Shown: positions 33,508 through 46,118, counted from the stretch's first letter. The stretch is 64,000 nt of DNA from Alcanivorax sp. REN37 (GCF_041102775.1 NZ_JBGCUO010000001.1:2046001-2110000); one strand, 5' to 3'. Numbers and translations: made by a program. The notes: generated by a model from the sequence alone, not told the origin.

Positions 33508-34407
33508 ATGGCTGATCCCGTCTCCCCCACCCGCTGGCACTATCTGCTGCCGCTGACCACGGTTCTGATCTGGTCCGGTAACACGCTGGTGACCAAACTC
33601 GCCCACGGCCGCATCGACCCGGAAGCGATTCTGTTTTATCGCTGGCTGCTGGCGGCGCTGTTGATGACGCCGCTACTGCTGCCGTTGCTGTGGCGCCAAC
33701 GCCATCTATTGCGCCCTCACCTGCTGCGACTGCTGGTGCTGGGAGTGCTCGGCATGGTGGTGTACCAAGGGCTGGCCTATTACGCCGCGGCCACCACCAG
33801 TGCCACCAACATGGCGATCCTGCTGGCGCTGTCGCCGCTGCTGGCCGGTCTGATCGGCAGCGCTCTCACCGCCGACCGACTGACGTGGGGCGTGGTGATC
33901 GGTGGGCTGGTGTCATTTGCCGGGGTGGTGTGGCTGATTTCCGGCGGCGCGCCGCTGACGCTGCTGCACACCCGCCCACAGCCGGGCGACGCACTGATGC
34001 TGATTGCCGTCACCGCCAACGCGCTGTACGGAGCGCTGCTACTGCGTTGGCAGTTTCCGTTCAGCCACTGGCTGCAGCTCTATATCCAGATCCTGGCCGC
34101 CATGCTGGTGCTGACGCCGTGGTTTGCGGTCACCACCACCGCCCCGGTCACTGCTGCCGGGCTGCCGCTGGTGCTGTATGCCGGGGTGCTGGCCTCGGTG
34201 GGCGCGCCGCTGCTGTGGATCAAGAGCATCCAAGCACTCGGCCCCGGCCGCGCCAGTCTGTTCCTCAACCTGACCCCGGTGTTCGTGGCGCTGGCCGCCA
34301 TGCTGTGGCTGGATGAGCAACTGGCCGGTTACCACCTGGTGGGGGGATTGCTGGCCTTGGCCGGGGTGGCGCTGGGACAGCGCATCCGGCGGCCGCTGCG
34401 GCGGTGA
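33508..34407 (+). CDS. EamA/DMT-family transporter
   Basis: 299 residues with ten hydrophobic segments arranged as two EamA repeats. The first is LTTVLIWSGNTLVTKLAHG to WLISGG, and the second starts ALMLIAVTANALYGALLLRW. The first repeat ends with NMAILLALSPLLAGLIG and the second with SLFLNLTPVFVALAAMLWLDE, which is diagnostic. Such proteins export metabolites or amino acids. The ATG at 33508 is preceded by GGAG. It is divergent from metR with a shared MetR box, which suggests, but does not prove, a link to sulfur amino acids. Confidence 0.9.
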   Translation: MADPVSPTRWHYLLPLTTVLIWSGNTLVTKLAHGRIDPEAILFYRWLLAALLMTPLLLPLLWRQRHLLRPHLLRLLVLGVLGMVVYQGLAYYAAATTSATNMAILLALSPLLAGLIGSALTADRLTWGVVIGGLVSFAGVVWLISGGAPLTLLHTRPQPGDALMLIAVTANALYGALLLRWQFPFSHWLQLYIQILAAMLVLTPWFAVTTTAPVTAAGLPLVLYAGVLASVGAPLLWIKSIQALGPGRASLFLNLTPVFVALAAMLWLDEQLAGYHLVGGLLALAGVALGQRIRRPLRR

Positions 34408-34464
34408 TCGAACTGCAACAATCAGGCGCTATAACAGGCTCCGGTCAGTTCCGACGGAGCACCC

Positions 34465-35313
34465 ATGGCAACAACCTTGGTTCCCTGGCCGCAGTTGGCA
34501 TCCACCTTTGATGACGGCCTGATTCTCGGCAACGGCGCCAGCATCGCCGTCTGCCCCGCCTTTCATTACCGCACGCTGCGCCAACATGTGGAGCAGCGTG
34601 CACCGCAACTGGCAGCGCTCTACCAAGCCGCCGGCAGCGCCAACGCCGAGCGCGCCTTGGGTTGGCACCGGCGCCGCCATCCACAGGATCCGCTGCCGCG
34701 CCATCAGCTACGTCTGCATCTGCTGCAGGCGCTGCAACAGCACCACGTCAGTCACGCCACGCTGGCGCCGCTGCTGCCACGGCTGCGCCGTTTCCTCAGC
34801 CGCTTCCGCACCGTCGCCACGCTCAACTATGACGCCATCGCGCGCTGGGCGGCGGCCTGTCCGGCACCCAGTGTACGCCCGATCGGCTGGCAGCCGGACG
34901 GCGACAACACTCTGCTGGTGTTTCCCCATGGCCAGTTGAGCGAACACGGCAGCGTGGTGTGCGCCGGCTCCGCCGCGGAAAAACGCCGCGCCATAGCCGG
35001 CCACCATTACCTGCGTCAGGTCTATGAGGGCGTGCTGCCCAACATGGCGGAATCGCTGGTGATCTATGGTTGGAGTCTGGGGCCCCAGGACCGCCACATC
35101 GTTGCCCAGCTCGGTCGCCAGCGGCGACTGCGACGGGTGGCGGTAGCGGTCTACCGCCACGACCCACTGGTGATGCGCCGCGCCCAGCGGTTGTTCGGCA
35201 ACGGACGGCGCGAACTGGTGTTTTTCGACGCGGAAAGCCCCGGTTGCTGGGCCCAGGCCGAGGTTGAACACAGCGGCCAGTGCTCGCCACACGGCAATGT
35301 CTCCGCCATGTGA
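34465..35313 (+). CDS. SIR2-like DUF4917 family protein
   Basis: 282 residues with no signal peptide or membrane segment. It has the pattern of the DUF4917/SIR2-like fold. GNGAS (22-26) is the nucleotide-binding loop equivalent of GAG.S. TLNYD (119-123) holds the Asn of the sirtuin NxD pair, and PHG (154-156) the His. YGWSLGPQDRHI (201-212) is the closing Rossmann segment. SIR2-like domains with these residues are NADases in several anti-phage systems; whether DUF4917 proteins have this activity is not something I can state. It stands alone between an exporter and an AraC gene, so the function is unknown. Arg-rich composition follows the local GC content. Confidence 0.6.
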   Translation: MATTLVPWPQLASTFDDGLILGNGASIAVCPAFHYRTLRQHVEQRAPQLAALYQAAGSANAERALGWHRRRHPQDPLPRHQLRLHLLQALQQHHVSHATLAPLLPRLRRFLSRFRTVATLNYDAIARWAAACPAPSVRPIGWQPDGDNTLLVFPHGQLSEHGSVVCAGSAAEKRRAIAGHHYLRQVYEGVLPNMAESLVIYGWSLGPQDRHIVAQLGRQRRLRRVAVAVYRHDPLVMRRAQRLFGNGRRELVFFDAESPGCWAQAEVEHSGQCSPHGNVSAM

Positions 35314-35512
35314 GCGGCGCCGTGGATGGCGCCGAGGGTAAACTTCGCGCCGGCCCGCCAGCCGGAATCTGCCCCGGCTTGCACCGCGCTGATCTGCAAG
35401 CACGCAGCGACGACCACCAAAGTCTTATTTAAAAGCGGCGCTTTCCGTGGAAGCCTGACTGCCGCAACCCGCTGTTCGGCGCCGTCACTTCGCTTTGGAG
35501 ATGCGTCCCCTG

Positions 35513-36523
35513 ATGTTGGATCAAGCCCTGCTGCTGGATGACGCCGGCCGTCCTTTTACTCAAAACGGGCCGACCTTCTCGGAGGACTGGGATCAGGTCG
35601 CGGCGTTCTGCCGCCAGGTCTACATGCCGTTCCGGGTGCAGCCAGCGGCGCCACGCACAGCGCCGGCGGCCACCATGCGCTTAGCGCAGATCGGCCGCAT
35701 CACCCTTACTCGCTTTGCCTACGGTGTGCCGGTGCATCTGGACCGCTTCGATCCGGATGCCGGCAACATTTTGGTGCTCAACACCCTGCGCGGCACGCTG
35801 CGCCATCAACAAGATGGCGGCCAGCATGTCAGCACCGCCGCCGGCGACAGTTTCGTAGTGGACTGCTCGCGCACCGACTACTGGCTGGACGCCGACGCCA
35901 GCCACATGCAACTCAACCTGACCATTCCCCATGATGTGGTGGAAAACATCGCCACTCGCTGGCTGGGCGGCCGCCCCGATCCGCAGCTGTGGACTCAGCG
36001 CGTCGCCTTCGGCGGCACCGGTTCCCGTTGGCACACACTGCTGGCGTACGCGGTGCGCTCGATCCAAGCCGATGGCAGCCTGCTACTGGGCACCAACGCC
36101 GCCGCACATCTGGAGGAAATGTTGTGTGTGGAACTGCTGCAAGCTTGGAGCGAACGCGCCGGCCTGCCGCTGCGTGCCGCCACGGCGGCGGCGCCCCATT
36201 ATGTGTGCCGCGCCGAGCAGATCATGGCCGCCGAAGCAGCGCAGCCGCCCACCATCGGCGCCATTGCTGAACGCGTGGGGGTGTCCACCCGCGCGCTATC
36301 GGATGGCTTCCGTCGCACCCGTGGTATGACGCCACAGCAGTTCCTGCGCCAGCGCAGGCTGGAAGGCTTCCATCGTGCTCTGCAGCAAGCGCGCCCCGGT
36401 GACACCATCACCACCGTGGCTGCGGACTGGGGCTTCGTCAATCTGGGCGCGCTGGCCAAGCGCTACTACGAGCACTTCGGCCAGCTACCGTCCCGCACCT
36501 TGGCGCAGCGGCGACACAACTGA
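35513..36523 (+). CDS. AraC family transcriptional regulator
   Basis: 336 residues. The N-terminal half resembles the AraC_binding_2 domain of XylS/FeaR-type regulators (GTLRHQQDGG, AGDSFVVDCSRTDYWLD, MQLNLTIP). The C-terminal AraC domain begins PTIGAIAERVGVSTRALSDGF and ends TVAADWGFVNLGALAKRYYE. The start is uncertain: GGAG at 35497-35500 abuts an ATG at 35501 and lies 12 bases from the ATG at 35513; I took the latter. It precedes the serine hydrolase gene on the same strand by 114 bases, so it probably controls it. Confidence 0.85.
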   Translation: MLDQALLLDDAGRPFTQNGPTFSEDWDQVAAFCRQVYMPFRVQPAAPRTAPAATMRLAQIGRITLTRFAYGVPVHLDRFDPDAGNILVLNTLRGTLRHQQDGGQHVSTAAGDSFVVDCSRTDYWLDADASHMQLNLTIPHDVVENIATRWLGGRPDPQLWTQRVAFGGTGSRWHTLLAYAVRSIQADGSLLLGTNAAAHLEEMLCVELLQAWSERAGLPLRAATAAAPHYVCRAEQIMAAEAAQPPTIGAIAERVGVSTRALSDGFRRTRGMTPQQFLRQRRLEGFHRALQQARPGDTITTVAADWGFVNLGALAKRYYEHFGQLPSRTLAQRRHN

Positions 36524-36637
36524 TACAGCCCGCTTCCGATCCGGAGCAACCACTGCCGTTCTGGAATGGCAGGGAGGTGTGCACTGCGGCACGCTGCCGG
36601 CAGACCATTTCCCACATTCCAATAACAGGAGAACGGC

Positions 36638-37819
36638 ATGCAGCTTCCGACTTCGTCCCTTGACGGCATCCTGCAACGAGCGGTATCAGCCACCCCAGCG
36701 GTCCCTGGCGTGGTGGCCATGGTCACCGACCGCGATCGGACCCTTTATTCCGGCGCCGCTGGCGTGCAAGGCCCCGGCGCCGCGCCGATGGCCGAGGACA
36801 CCGTGTTCGCCATGTTCTCTACCACCAAGGCAGTGGCCGGCACCGCGGTGCTGCAGTGCGTAGAAGAAGGACTGCTGGATTTGGACGCGCCGGCGAAGGA
36901 CTACCTGCCGGCCATTGCTGGCCTGCAAGTACTGGACGGCTTCGATGGGCAGGGTCAGCCGCAACTGCGGGCGCCTAAAACCGACTTGACGGCGCGTCAC
37001 CTGCTCACCCACACCGGCGGCTTTGCTTACGATTTCTTCAACGAGAAATACCTCACCCTGGCGCTCGAGCATGGCCAGCCCAGTGTCATCAGCTGCACCC
37101 GCGCGGCGCTGGAGACACCGCTGCTGTTTGATCCCGGCAGTCAGTGGGAGTACGGCACCAACATCGATTGGGCTGGATTGATCGTGGAGCAGCTGCGCGG
37201 CCAGCGCCTTAGCCAAGTGTTGCGCGAGCGGGTGTTCGAGCCGCTGGCGATGCGCGACATTGGCTTCACCCGCAGCCCCTCCATGCGCGAGCGCACCGCG
37301 GCGGTGTACGCACGCGAAGCCAACGGCGGCTTGCAAGACATGAACCTGTTTCTGCCGGACCAGCCGGAGGTGGACTGCGGCGGGCACGGGCTGTACGCCA
37401 GCATTCCCGAATATATGAAGTTCATCCGCATGTGGCTGAACGACGGCGCCGGGCCCAGTGGCCAGGTGCTGAAACCGGATACCGTGGCCATGGCCACCCG
37501 CAACCAGCTACTGCCCCACCAGCGCGTCAAGCTGCTGCCTGGAGTAATACCGGCGCTATCGAACGATGCAGAAATGTACCCCGGTCTGCGCAAAGGTTGG
37601 TCATTCACCTTTATGACCTTGGAGGAAGATGCTCCCACCGGACGCCCGAGCGGCAGCGTCGGTTGGGCTGGACTGGCAAACCTCTACTACTGGATCGACC
37701 GCCACCACGGCATCGGCGGCTTCTGGGCCAGCCAAGTGTTGCCGTTTGCCGATCCGGCGTCCTATGGCGGTTACTTGGAATTTGAAACCGAGGTCTACCG
37801 GGCAGTGCGTGGCGGCTAA
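36638..37819 (+). CDS. Serine hydrolase of the beta-lactamase/EstB esterase family
   Basis: 393-residue class C beta-lactamase-like fold. The nucleophile is in STTK (about residues 61-64, the SxxK motif), and the second motif YGTN (about 171) provides the Tyr. The third KTG-type motif is replaced by SVGWAG near 347, as in esterases such as EstB. There is no signal peptide, which argues for a cytoplasmic esterase rather than a beta-lactamase. AGGAG lies seven bases before the ATG. It follows the AraC gene and probably forms a regulator-enzyme pair. The substrate is not known. Confidence 0.85.
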   Translation: MQLPTSSLDGILQRAVSATPAVPGVVAMVTDRDRTLYSGAAGVQGPGAAPMAEDTVFAMFSTTKAVAGTAVLQCVEEGLLDLDAPAKDYLPAIAGLQVLDGFDGQGQPQLRAPKTDLTARHLLTHTGGFAYDFFNEKYLTLALEHGQPSVISCTRAALETPLLFDPGSQWEYGTNIDWAGLIVEQLRGQRLSQVLRERVFEPLAMRDIGFTRSPSMRERTAAVYAREANGGLQDMNLFLPDQPEVDCGGHGLYASIPEYMKFIRMWLNDGAGPSGQVLKPDTVAMATRNQLLPHQRVKLLPGVIPALSNDAEMYPGLRKGWSFTFMTLEEDAPTGRPSGSVGWAGLANLYYWIDRHHGIGGFWASQVLPFADPASYGGYLEFETEVYRAVRGG

Positions 37820-37990
37820 AGCGACCCGGGCCAGTCAGCCGTGGCTGGCTGGCCCTCGCGGCCGGTCTCAGACTGCGTTGCGGCGTGTCGAGCGCAAGCA
37901 CACCGACACCGGCCAGACATTCGGCAACCGTAGCAACGAAAGGCAAAGACAAAGAAACGGAAGCCACCGACACCGGTAGCCTGCCGTGGA

Positions 37991-38269
37991 TCAGGCGTCG
38001 ACGAACACTTGCTCCAGCCGCTCTACCTGCAGCATGCGGTGGGTCCACAGCTCCAGTTGCGACGGCTCGGCGCCGCGCACGCGCGCCTCCAGCGGCGCTG
38101 GCAACGTACCGAAACGGGCGGTGAGCAAACGCAGCAACAGTCGTTGCTCGCTGTCGGCGCTGTGGCGCCGGGCACTGCGGGACCGCCGCGGTTGCGACGC
38201 CGGCTCCGGGTAATGACGCATGCTGTGACTGTGTTCCCTGCTGTGGCGTGGCCACTTGTTGTTGTTCAT
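37991..38269 (-). CDS. Small DUF4351-domain protein
   Basis: 92 residues. The N-terminal 45 residues are basic and low-complexity (RHSREHSHS, RRSRSARRH). The C-terminal half, LLLRLLTARFGTLPAPLEARV to MLQVERLEQVFVD, fits the DUF4351 domain usually found at the end of Rpn-type transposase/nuclease family proteins. Here no nuclease domain precedes it. Its ATG overlaps the stop of the upstream gene (ATGA), so it is the last gene of the ligA-led operon. It may be a relic or a stand-alone interaction domain. Confidence 0.55.
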   Translation of the reverse strand: MNNNKWPRHSREHSHSMRHYPEPASQPRRSRSARRHSADSEQRLLLRLLTARFGTLPAPLEARVRGAEPSQLELWTHRMLQVERLEQVFVDA

Positions 38270-38691
38270 CCCACCGTCCCCTCACGGGCCCATTCGCAAC
38301 GCACCGTCAGCGGCGCGTCTCCGGGTCTGTGGCACTCATCCAGCGCTTGCCAAGCGAAACTGTGGCGGCCGGCGGTCTCGGTATCTAGGTGGACCACCGC
38401 GGTGGCCCAGTACATCTGCTGCAACAGCGCCTCGAACTGGCGAATCCAGTGGCTCCATTCGTATTCGACGCCGGTGTCGGCGAGGCCGAAATGGATCAGC
38501 TGGCTGCGCGTTTCGCCGTGTTCGTCATCCCCCGACACGGCAAACAGCTCGCGGCTGAGCAGCGCGCCACTGTCTGCCAGGGGCAGTTGGCGCAACGCGC
38601 GCCGATTGTGCATGCAACGGCGCTGCTGCGCCAGCCTGTCCGGGCTGGCGGGCAAACGGATGCAACCGTATACCACCGCTTCGCTGTCCAT
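38266..38691 (-). CDS. Conserved-looking hypothetical protein
   Basis: 141 residues; I recognise no family. It is soluble, with a Cys-containing N-terminus (VVYGCIRLP), a charged middle (VSGDDEHGETRSQLIHF) and a Trp-rich core (YEWSHWIRQFEALLQQMYW). The ATG at 38691 lies 5 bases after the transglycosylase stop, and the stop overlaps the next start. These tight junctions support a real gene in the ligA operon. The longer frame up to 38904 is only the antisense-like extension through the neighbouring gene and should be ignored. Confidence 0.6.
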   Translation of the reverse strand: MDSEAVVYGCIRLPASPDRLAQQRRCMHNRRALRQLPLADSGALLSRELFAVSGDDEHGETRSQLIHFGLADTGVEYEWSHWIRQFEALLQQMYWATAVVHLDTETAGRHSFAWQALDECHRPGDAPLTVRCEWAREGTVG

Positions 38692-38695
38692 GCGG

Positions 38696-41382
<2,687 letters not shown>

Positions 41383-41387
41383 TCAGG

Positions 41388-42287
41388 TCACTGTTCCTGC
41401 AACAAGTGCCAGCGGCGCTCGAATTCGCGCACGCGCTCGCGCAGGTGTTCCATGGTTTGCGGGGTGAGCACATTACGGTGCTCGTCTTTGAGTTCGCCGC
41501 CGAGGGCTTCGGCCAGCATGCGCACGGTATCAAGCATGCGCTCCAGCGCCGCCACTGGCCGCGACGGGCCGGGCAGGCCCATGAAGAAAGTCATGCCGGC
41601 GTACAGCTGTTCTTCCATGGCGTCGATATCGAAGGTGCCGGGCACCACCGCATTGGCCATGGAAAACTGCAGCACGTCGCGCCCCTGCTCATTGCGATGG
41701 CAGTGGAAGATGTCCATTTCGCCATAGCGCAGACCGCTTTCCAGCAGCAGCGCCAGCAAAGTAGCGCCGGCAAAGCGCTCACCCGCGGGGGCAACCAAAT
41801 GCACCACCACCACTTCCATTGGCTCGGCCGCCGGTGCGGGCGTGCGCGCCGCACGGCTCGGCTCAGCACGCGCCGCCGGAGCCGGTTGCGGCAGATCTTG
41901 GCGTGGCGCCGCCGGACGCGGCGGCACCTTATCGGCCAGCGGGTCCGGACGCGCGGCGGGCGCGGCGCGCACTGGCTCCGGTTCTTCCGGCTCTAGCTGC
42001 GCGTACAACTCGTCGTCCGGCTCGTCATCGAACAGCGCCTGCTGGCTGTCGGGGCCGGGCGCGGCCACATGGCGCTGCACCCGTCGGGCGCCGCCGGAGG
42101 GCAGCTCCGGATTGTGTTCATCGTTACTGTGGTCGTCGTCATCATCCTGCACCTTGCGCCGTGACGGCCGAATGCTCATGCGCAGGCGGGTGGCCCGCTC
42201 GCGCAGCATGCGCCGAAAGCCGTCAGCGGCAATCAGCAGGATCAGGATGACTAAAATGCCAACCAGGGTTTCAAGATTCAGGCCCAT
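41388..42287 (-). CDS. zipA: Cell division protein ZipA
   Basis: 299 residues. It has an N-terminal membrane anchor (VGILVILILLIAADGF, residues about 9-24), a basic stretch, an acidic and Pro/Ala-rich linker, and a C-terminal FtsZ-binding domain from about 155 (VVVVHLVAPAGERFAGATL, MDIFHCHRNEQG). It tethers FtsZ to the membrane at the division site. The ATG at 42287 has AGAGG upstream; the longer frame to 42329 is unlikely. It lies between smc and ligA, the standard gammaproteobacterial order. Confidence 0.95.
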   Translation of the reverse strand: MGLNLETLVGILVILILLIAADGFRRMLRERATRLRMSIRPSRRKVQDDDDDHSNDEHNPELPSGGARRVQRHVAAPGPDSQQALFDDEPDDELYAQLEPEEPEPVRAAPAARPDPLADKVPPRPAAPRQDLPQPAPAARAEPSRAARTPAPAAEPMEVVVVHLVAPAGERFAGATLLALLLESGLRYGEMDIFHCHRNEQGRDVLQFSMANAVVPGTFDIDAMEEQLYAGMTFFMGLPGPSRPVAALERMLDTVRMLAEALGGELKDEHRNVLTPQTMEHLRERVREFERRWHLLQEQ

Positions 42288-42339
42288 GAGCTTGCCTCTG
42301 TCCTTGTTTGTAGACCCCCGTCTTCCCACTTATTGCGCA

Positions 42340-45300
42340 TCACAGTGCAGCCATCTCTGCGGCTTCGTCCACGTCCACCGACACCAAGCGCGACACCCCC
42401 GGTTCGTGCATGGTGACCCCCATCAACGCCTGCGCCATTTCCATGGCGATCTTGTTGTGAGTGATATAGATGAACTGGACCACACTGGACATTTCATTCA
42501 CCAAATTACAGAAGCGGCCGACGTTGGCATCATCCAGCGGCGCGTCCACTTCGTCGAGCATACAAAAAGGCGCCGGATTGAGGCGGAAAATAGAGAACAC
42601 CAATGACAAGGCTGTGAGCGCCTTCTCACCGCCGGACAGCAAATGGATGGTGCTGTTTCGTTTGCCCGGCGGCCGCGCCATGATCGCCACCCCGGTATCG
42701 AGCAGGTCTTCGCCGGTCAATTCCAGGTAGGCATGGCCGCCGCCGAATACTTTCGGGAACAGCTCCTGCAGCCCTTTATTGATGCGGTCGAAGTACTCCT
42801 TGAAGCGGGTGCGGGTTTCGCGGTCAATCTTGCGGATGGCGTTTTCCAGCGTCCGCAGCGCGTCTTCCAGATCAGCATTCTGGCTGTCCAGGTATTCCTT
42901 GCGCTCGGCCTGGGTTTTGTATTCATCGATCGCCGCCAAGTTGATCTGGCCCAGGCGGCTGATGCGCCCCGCAATGGCTTCCAGTTCCTGGTTCCAGTCG
43001 CTCTCGTTGGCGTCTTCGGACAGGTTCTGCAGGACCGTGGGCAGATCGAATTGTTGTTCGGCCAACTGTTCTTGCACCGTGGTACGGCGCACTTGCAGCT
43101 CCTGCCACTGCATGCGCTTGCTGTCGAGCATGGTGCGCACTTCCTGCGCCTGATGCTCGAACTGCAAACGCTGGGCATCGAGGCCACGCACGTCGTGATC
43201 CACCCCTTCCAGATCACGGCGCGCCTGCTGCAGGCGCTGCTCCGCGTCGAGCCGCATTTCCAGTTTTTCTTCCAGCTGTCCGCGCAACTCCAGCACCGGG
43301 TCGTCGCCTTCGTCGAGCTGGTTTTCCAGCAGCGTCTTGCGTTCCGCCAGCGCCGCCACCTGGGCTTCCAAACGCACCAGACCTTGGCGCAATGACTCCG
43401 CCTGAGTGCGTGCGGCCTGGGCCGACATCGCCAACTGGTGGGCTTGGTCGCGTTGCTGGCGCGCACTCTGGCGCGCGCTTTCCAGCTGGCCACGGGTGTG
43501 ATCGCGGCGGGCCAGCAGCGCTTCGCGCTGGCTGCTGTCCTGCTCCATGGCATCCAACGCTTCGCTCAGCGTGGCGCGGGCGTCTTTGATGTGCTCTTGC
43601 TCTTCCGCGCGCTGAGCGCGGCTGTCTTCCAGTTCTTGGGACAACCGCTCACGGCGCATGGTGATCTGTTCCAAACGCACCTGGCGAGCACTGATCTGGG
43701 CGCTGAGCTCGCCCATCTCGCGGTTAATGCGGCTTACTTGGCGCAGGCATTCCTCGCGCTCGTGCTCCAGCTCCTGCACCTGCTCGCGGCCTTGCTCCAG
43801 CGCCAAGCGGTGTTCGGCCACTTGCTCTTCCAGCAGCGGCAAAGCCTCGTCCAATTCGTCCAGTTCGCGGCGGCGAGCGAGGATGCCGGCACCTTGGTCA
43901 TCACCGCCGGCCACGCGCAGCCAATCCGGCCCGAGCCAGATGCCGTCGCGGGTCACCACCGATTGACTGACGCCAAGGCTGGCGCGACGCGCCAATGCTT
44001 GGGCAAAAGTCTCCACCGCAAACACTTGGCCGAGCCAAGCGGGCGCCGGGCCGCTGACCAGCGCGGCCAGCGTGGTGTCACCCGCGGGCACCGTCAGCGG
44101 ACCGGGGGTCACCAGGCACAAGCGGCCATGGGACAGATCGCCAAGCCAGCCCTCCACCTGCTCAAAGCCGTCTAGGCAAATGCCTTGCAAGGCATCACCA
44201 AGCACCATTTCCACGGCGTTTTCCCAGCCCGGCTCCACCGTCAGGCCGTCGGACAGGCGCGGCTTGCGTGCCAGTTGGTGACGCTCCAGCCACAGCGCCA
44301 GTTGGCCGTCATCGCCCTGGGCGGCTTTCTGCAGCGCTTCCAGGGTGGCGTGGCGGCTCTGCTTGAGTTGCAGCTGGTCACGGTCTTCTTCCAGCTTGCG
44401 ACCGCGCTCGCCATTGTCGCGGCGGATTTGCAGGATCTGCTCCTGCACCGTTTCGGCGCGCATGTCCGCTTCTTCGGACTGCTCACGCAGCTGTGCGTGC
44501 TGCTCTTCCAGCTGGCGTGTTTCTGCGGCCAGCGGGCCGGCGTCGAGGGTGTCCTGCTCGCGCGCCAAGCGCTCAATGCGGTCAGACAGCCGTTCGATGG
44601 AGGTTTCCAGATGCTGGATGCGCGACTGTTCCACTTCCGCGCGGCGCCGGGATTCCGAGGAACTGAGGTTGAAGTGGTCCCACTCCTGCTGCCACAGCTG
44701 CATGGTCTCTTCTGCCATCGCTAGCTGCTCGGCGGTCTCGGCATCCTGCTCGCGCGCCATTTCCAGCGCCGGCTCCAACTCATCCAGCTGGGCGTCCAGT
44801 TCCGCCACCCGCTCGGCGTCGGTGTCGCGGTGGTTCACCGATTCCTGCCAGCTACGCCGTATTTGTTCGAGTTCGTCGTTGAGCTGGTGCTTGCGTTCAC
44901 GCTGGTGCTGAATGCTTTGTTCCAGCCGCGCCACTTCGGCGCCCAACGCGTAGTACTCCTGCTGCACGCTGTTGTAGCGGTCTTGCAGTTCGGTGTGGCC
45001 ATCGCGCAGCCGTTCCAGCTCGGCATCCACCCGGCGCTGCTCGGCCACGCGCGCTTCCACCTGCACCTCCAACTCGCGCATGATCTGCTCGATCTGCTCG
45101 ACTTGGGCGTTCAGGGTGCGCCAGCGTAGGGCCCGCACTTGGGCGGACAGCAGCCGCTCTTCCTCTTTGTATTGCTTGTATTTTTCTGCCGCCGCCGCCT
45201 GCCGTGACAACCGCTCCAGTTGCCGCTCCAGCTCTTCACGGATGTCGGTCAGCCGCTCCAGGTTCTCGCGCGTACGGCGCATGCGGCCTTCGGTTTCCTT

Positions 45301-45831
45301 GCGCCGTTCCTTGTAGCGGGAAATGCCGGCCGCTTCTTCGATGTACACGCGCAGGTCTTCCGGGCGCGCCTCGATCAGTCGCGAGATCATGCCCTGCTCG
45401 ATGATGGCGTAACTGCGCGGCCCAAGACCGGTGCCGAGGAACACATCGGTGATGTCTTTGCGGCGGCACTTAGTGCCGTTGAGGAAGTAGTTCGATTGGC
45501 CGTCACGGGTAACTAGGCGGCGAATGGAGATTTCGGCAAACCGCGCGTATTCGCCGCCAATCTTGCCGTCGCTATTGTCGAAGACCAGTTCGATGCTGGC
45601 TTGGGATATCGGCTTGCGCGCATTGGAGCCGTTGAAGATGACGTCGGCCATGGATTCGCCGCGCAGATTCTTCGCCGACGATTCGCCCATCACCCAACGT
45701 ACCGCATCGATGATGTTGGATTTGCCACAGCCGTTCGGCCCCACCACCGCCGTGAGGTTCTCCGGGAACAGCGCGGTGGTCGGGTCCACAAAGGATTTGA
45801 AACCCGCCAGCTTGATACTTTTCAGACGCAT
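42340..45831 (-). CDS. smc: Chromosome segregation ATPase SMC
   Basis: 1163 residues. The N-terminal ATP-binding head contains Walker A GPNGCGKSN (32-40). Long heptad coiled coils on either side flank a hinge at about 500-650 (LTVEPGWENAVEMVLGDALQG, VSQSVVTRDGIWLGP). The C-terminal head has the signature LSGGEKA near 1065 and Walker B FCMLDEVDAPLDDANV. It organises and separates the chromosome with ScpA and ScpB. Normal length. It is the first of smc-zipA-ligA and divergent from cysZ; the 287-base gap holds the promoters of both. Confidence 0.98.
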   Translation of the reverse strand: MRLKSIKLAGFKSFVDPTTALFPENLTAVVGPNGCGKSNIIDAVRWVMGESSAKNLRGESMADVIFNGSNARKPISQASIELVFDNSDGKIGGEYARFAEISIRRLVTRDGQSNYFLNGTKCRRKDITDVFLGTGLGPRSYAIIEQGMISRLIEARPEDLRVYIEEAAGISRYKERRKETEGRMRRTRENLERLTDIREELERQLERLSRQAAAAEKYKQYKEEERLLSAQVRALRWRTLNAQVEQIEQIMRELEVQVEARVAEQRRVDAELERLRDGHTELQDRYNSVQQEYYALGAEVARLEQSIQHQRERKHQLNDELEQIRRSWQESVNHRDTDAERVAELDAQLDELEPALEMAREQDAETAEQLAMAEETMQLWQQEWDHFNLSSSESRRRAEVEQSRIQHLETSIERLSDRIERLAREQDTLDAGPLAAETRQLEEQHAQLREQSEEADMRAETVQEQILQIRRDNGERGRKLEEDRDQLQLKQSRHATLEALQKAAQGDDGQLALWLERHQLARKPRLSDGLTVEPGWENAVEMVLGDALQGICLDGFEQVEGWLGDLSHGRLCLVTPGPLTVPAGDTTLAALVSGPAPAWLGQVFAVETFAQALARRASLGVSQSVVTRDGIWLGPDWLRVAGGDDQGAGILARRRELDELDEALPLLEEQVAEHRLALEQGREQVQELEHEREECLRQVSRINREMGELSAQISARQVRLEQITMRRERLSQELEDSRAQRAEEQEHIKDARATLSEALDAMEQDSSQREALLARRDHTRGQLESARQSARQQRDQAHQLAMSAQAARTQAESLRQGLVRLEAQVAALAERKTLLENQLDEGDDPVLELRGQLEEKLEMRLDAEQRLQQARRDLEGVDHDVRGLDAQRLQFEHQAQEVRTMLDSKRMQWQELQVRRTTVQEQLAEQQFDLPTVLQNLSEDANESDWNQELEAIAGRISRLGQINLAAIDEYKTQAERKEYLDSQNADLEDALRTLENAIRKIDRETRTRFKEYFDRINKGLQELFPKVFGGGHAYLELTGEDLLDTGVAIMARPPGKRNSTIHLLSGGEKALTALSLVFSIFRLNPAPFCMLDEVDAPLDDANVGRFCNLVNEMSSVVQFIYITHNKIAMEMAQALMGVTMHEPGVSRLVSVDVDEAAEMAAL

Positions 45832-46118
45832 GACTGGACCTGATCAAGGCACGCCCGTGGGGGGTGCGGAGTTTCATGACGCTGCGGACAGAATCACGGG
45901 CACCCGGTCCGGTGCCTGCGTCGCCGTGGCAAGCCCGGCCTCCCTTGGCGTTGAGCGGCACGGAAAAACCGTGAGTGTATATAAATTTGCGCGCCCGCAC
46001 TAACCTCGACCGCTCAAATAACCGCCGCCTGACACCCTGCCCGTTGGCCGCTGCGTCGGCTATCCTGTGCGGGGCCGGCCACGCCGGACCGCTGTTCATT
46101 TGCTGCCAAGGACCCGCC

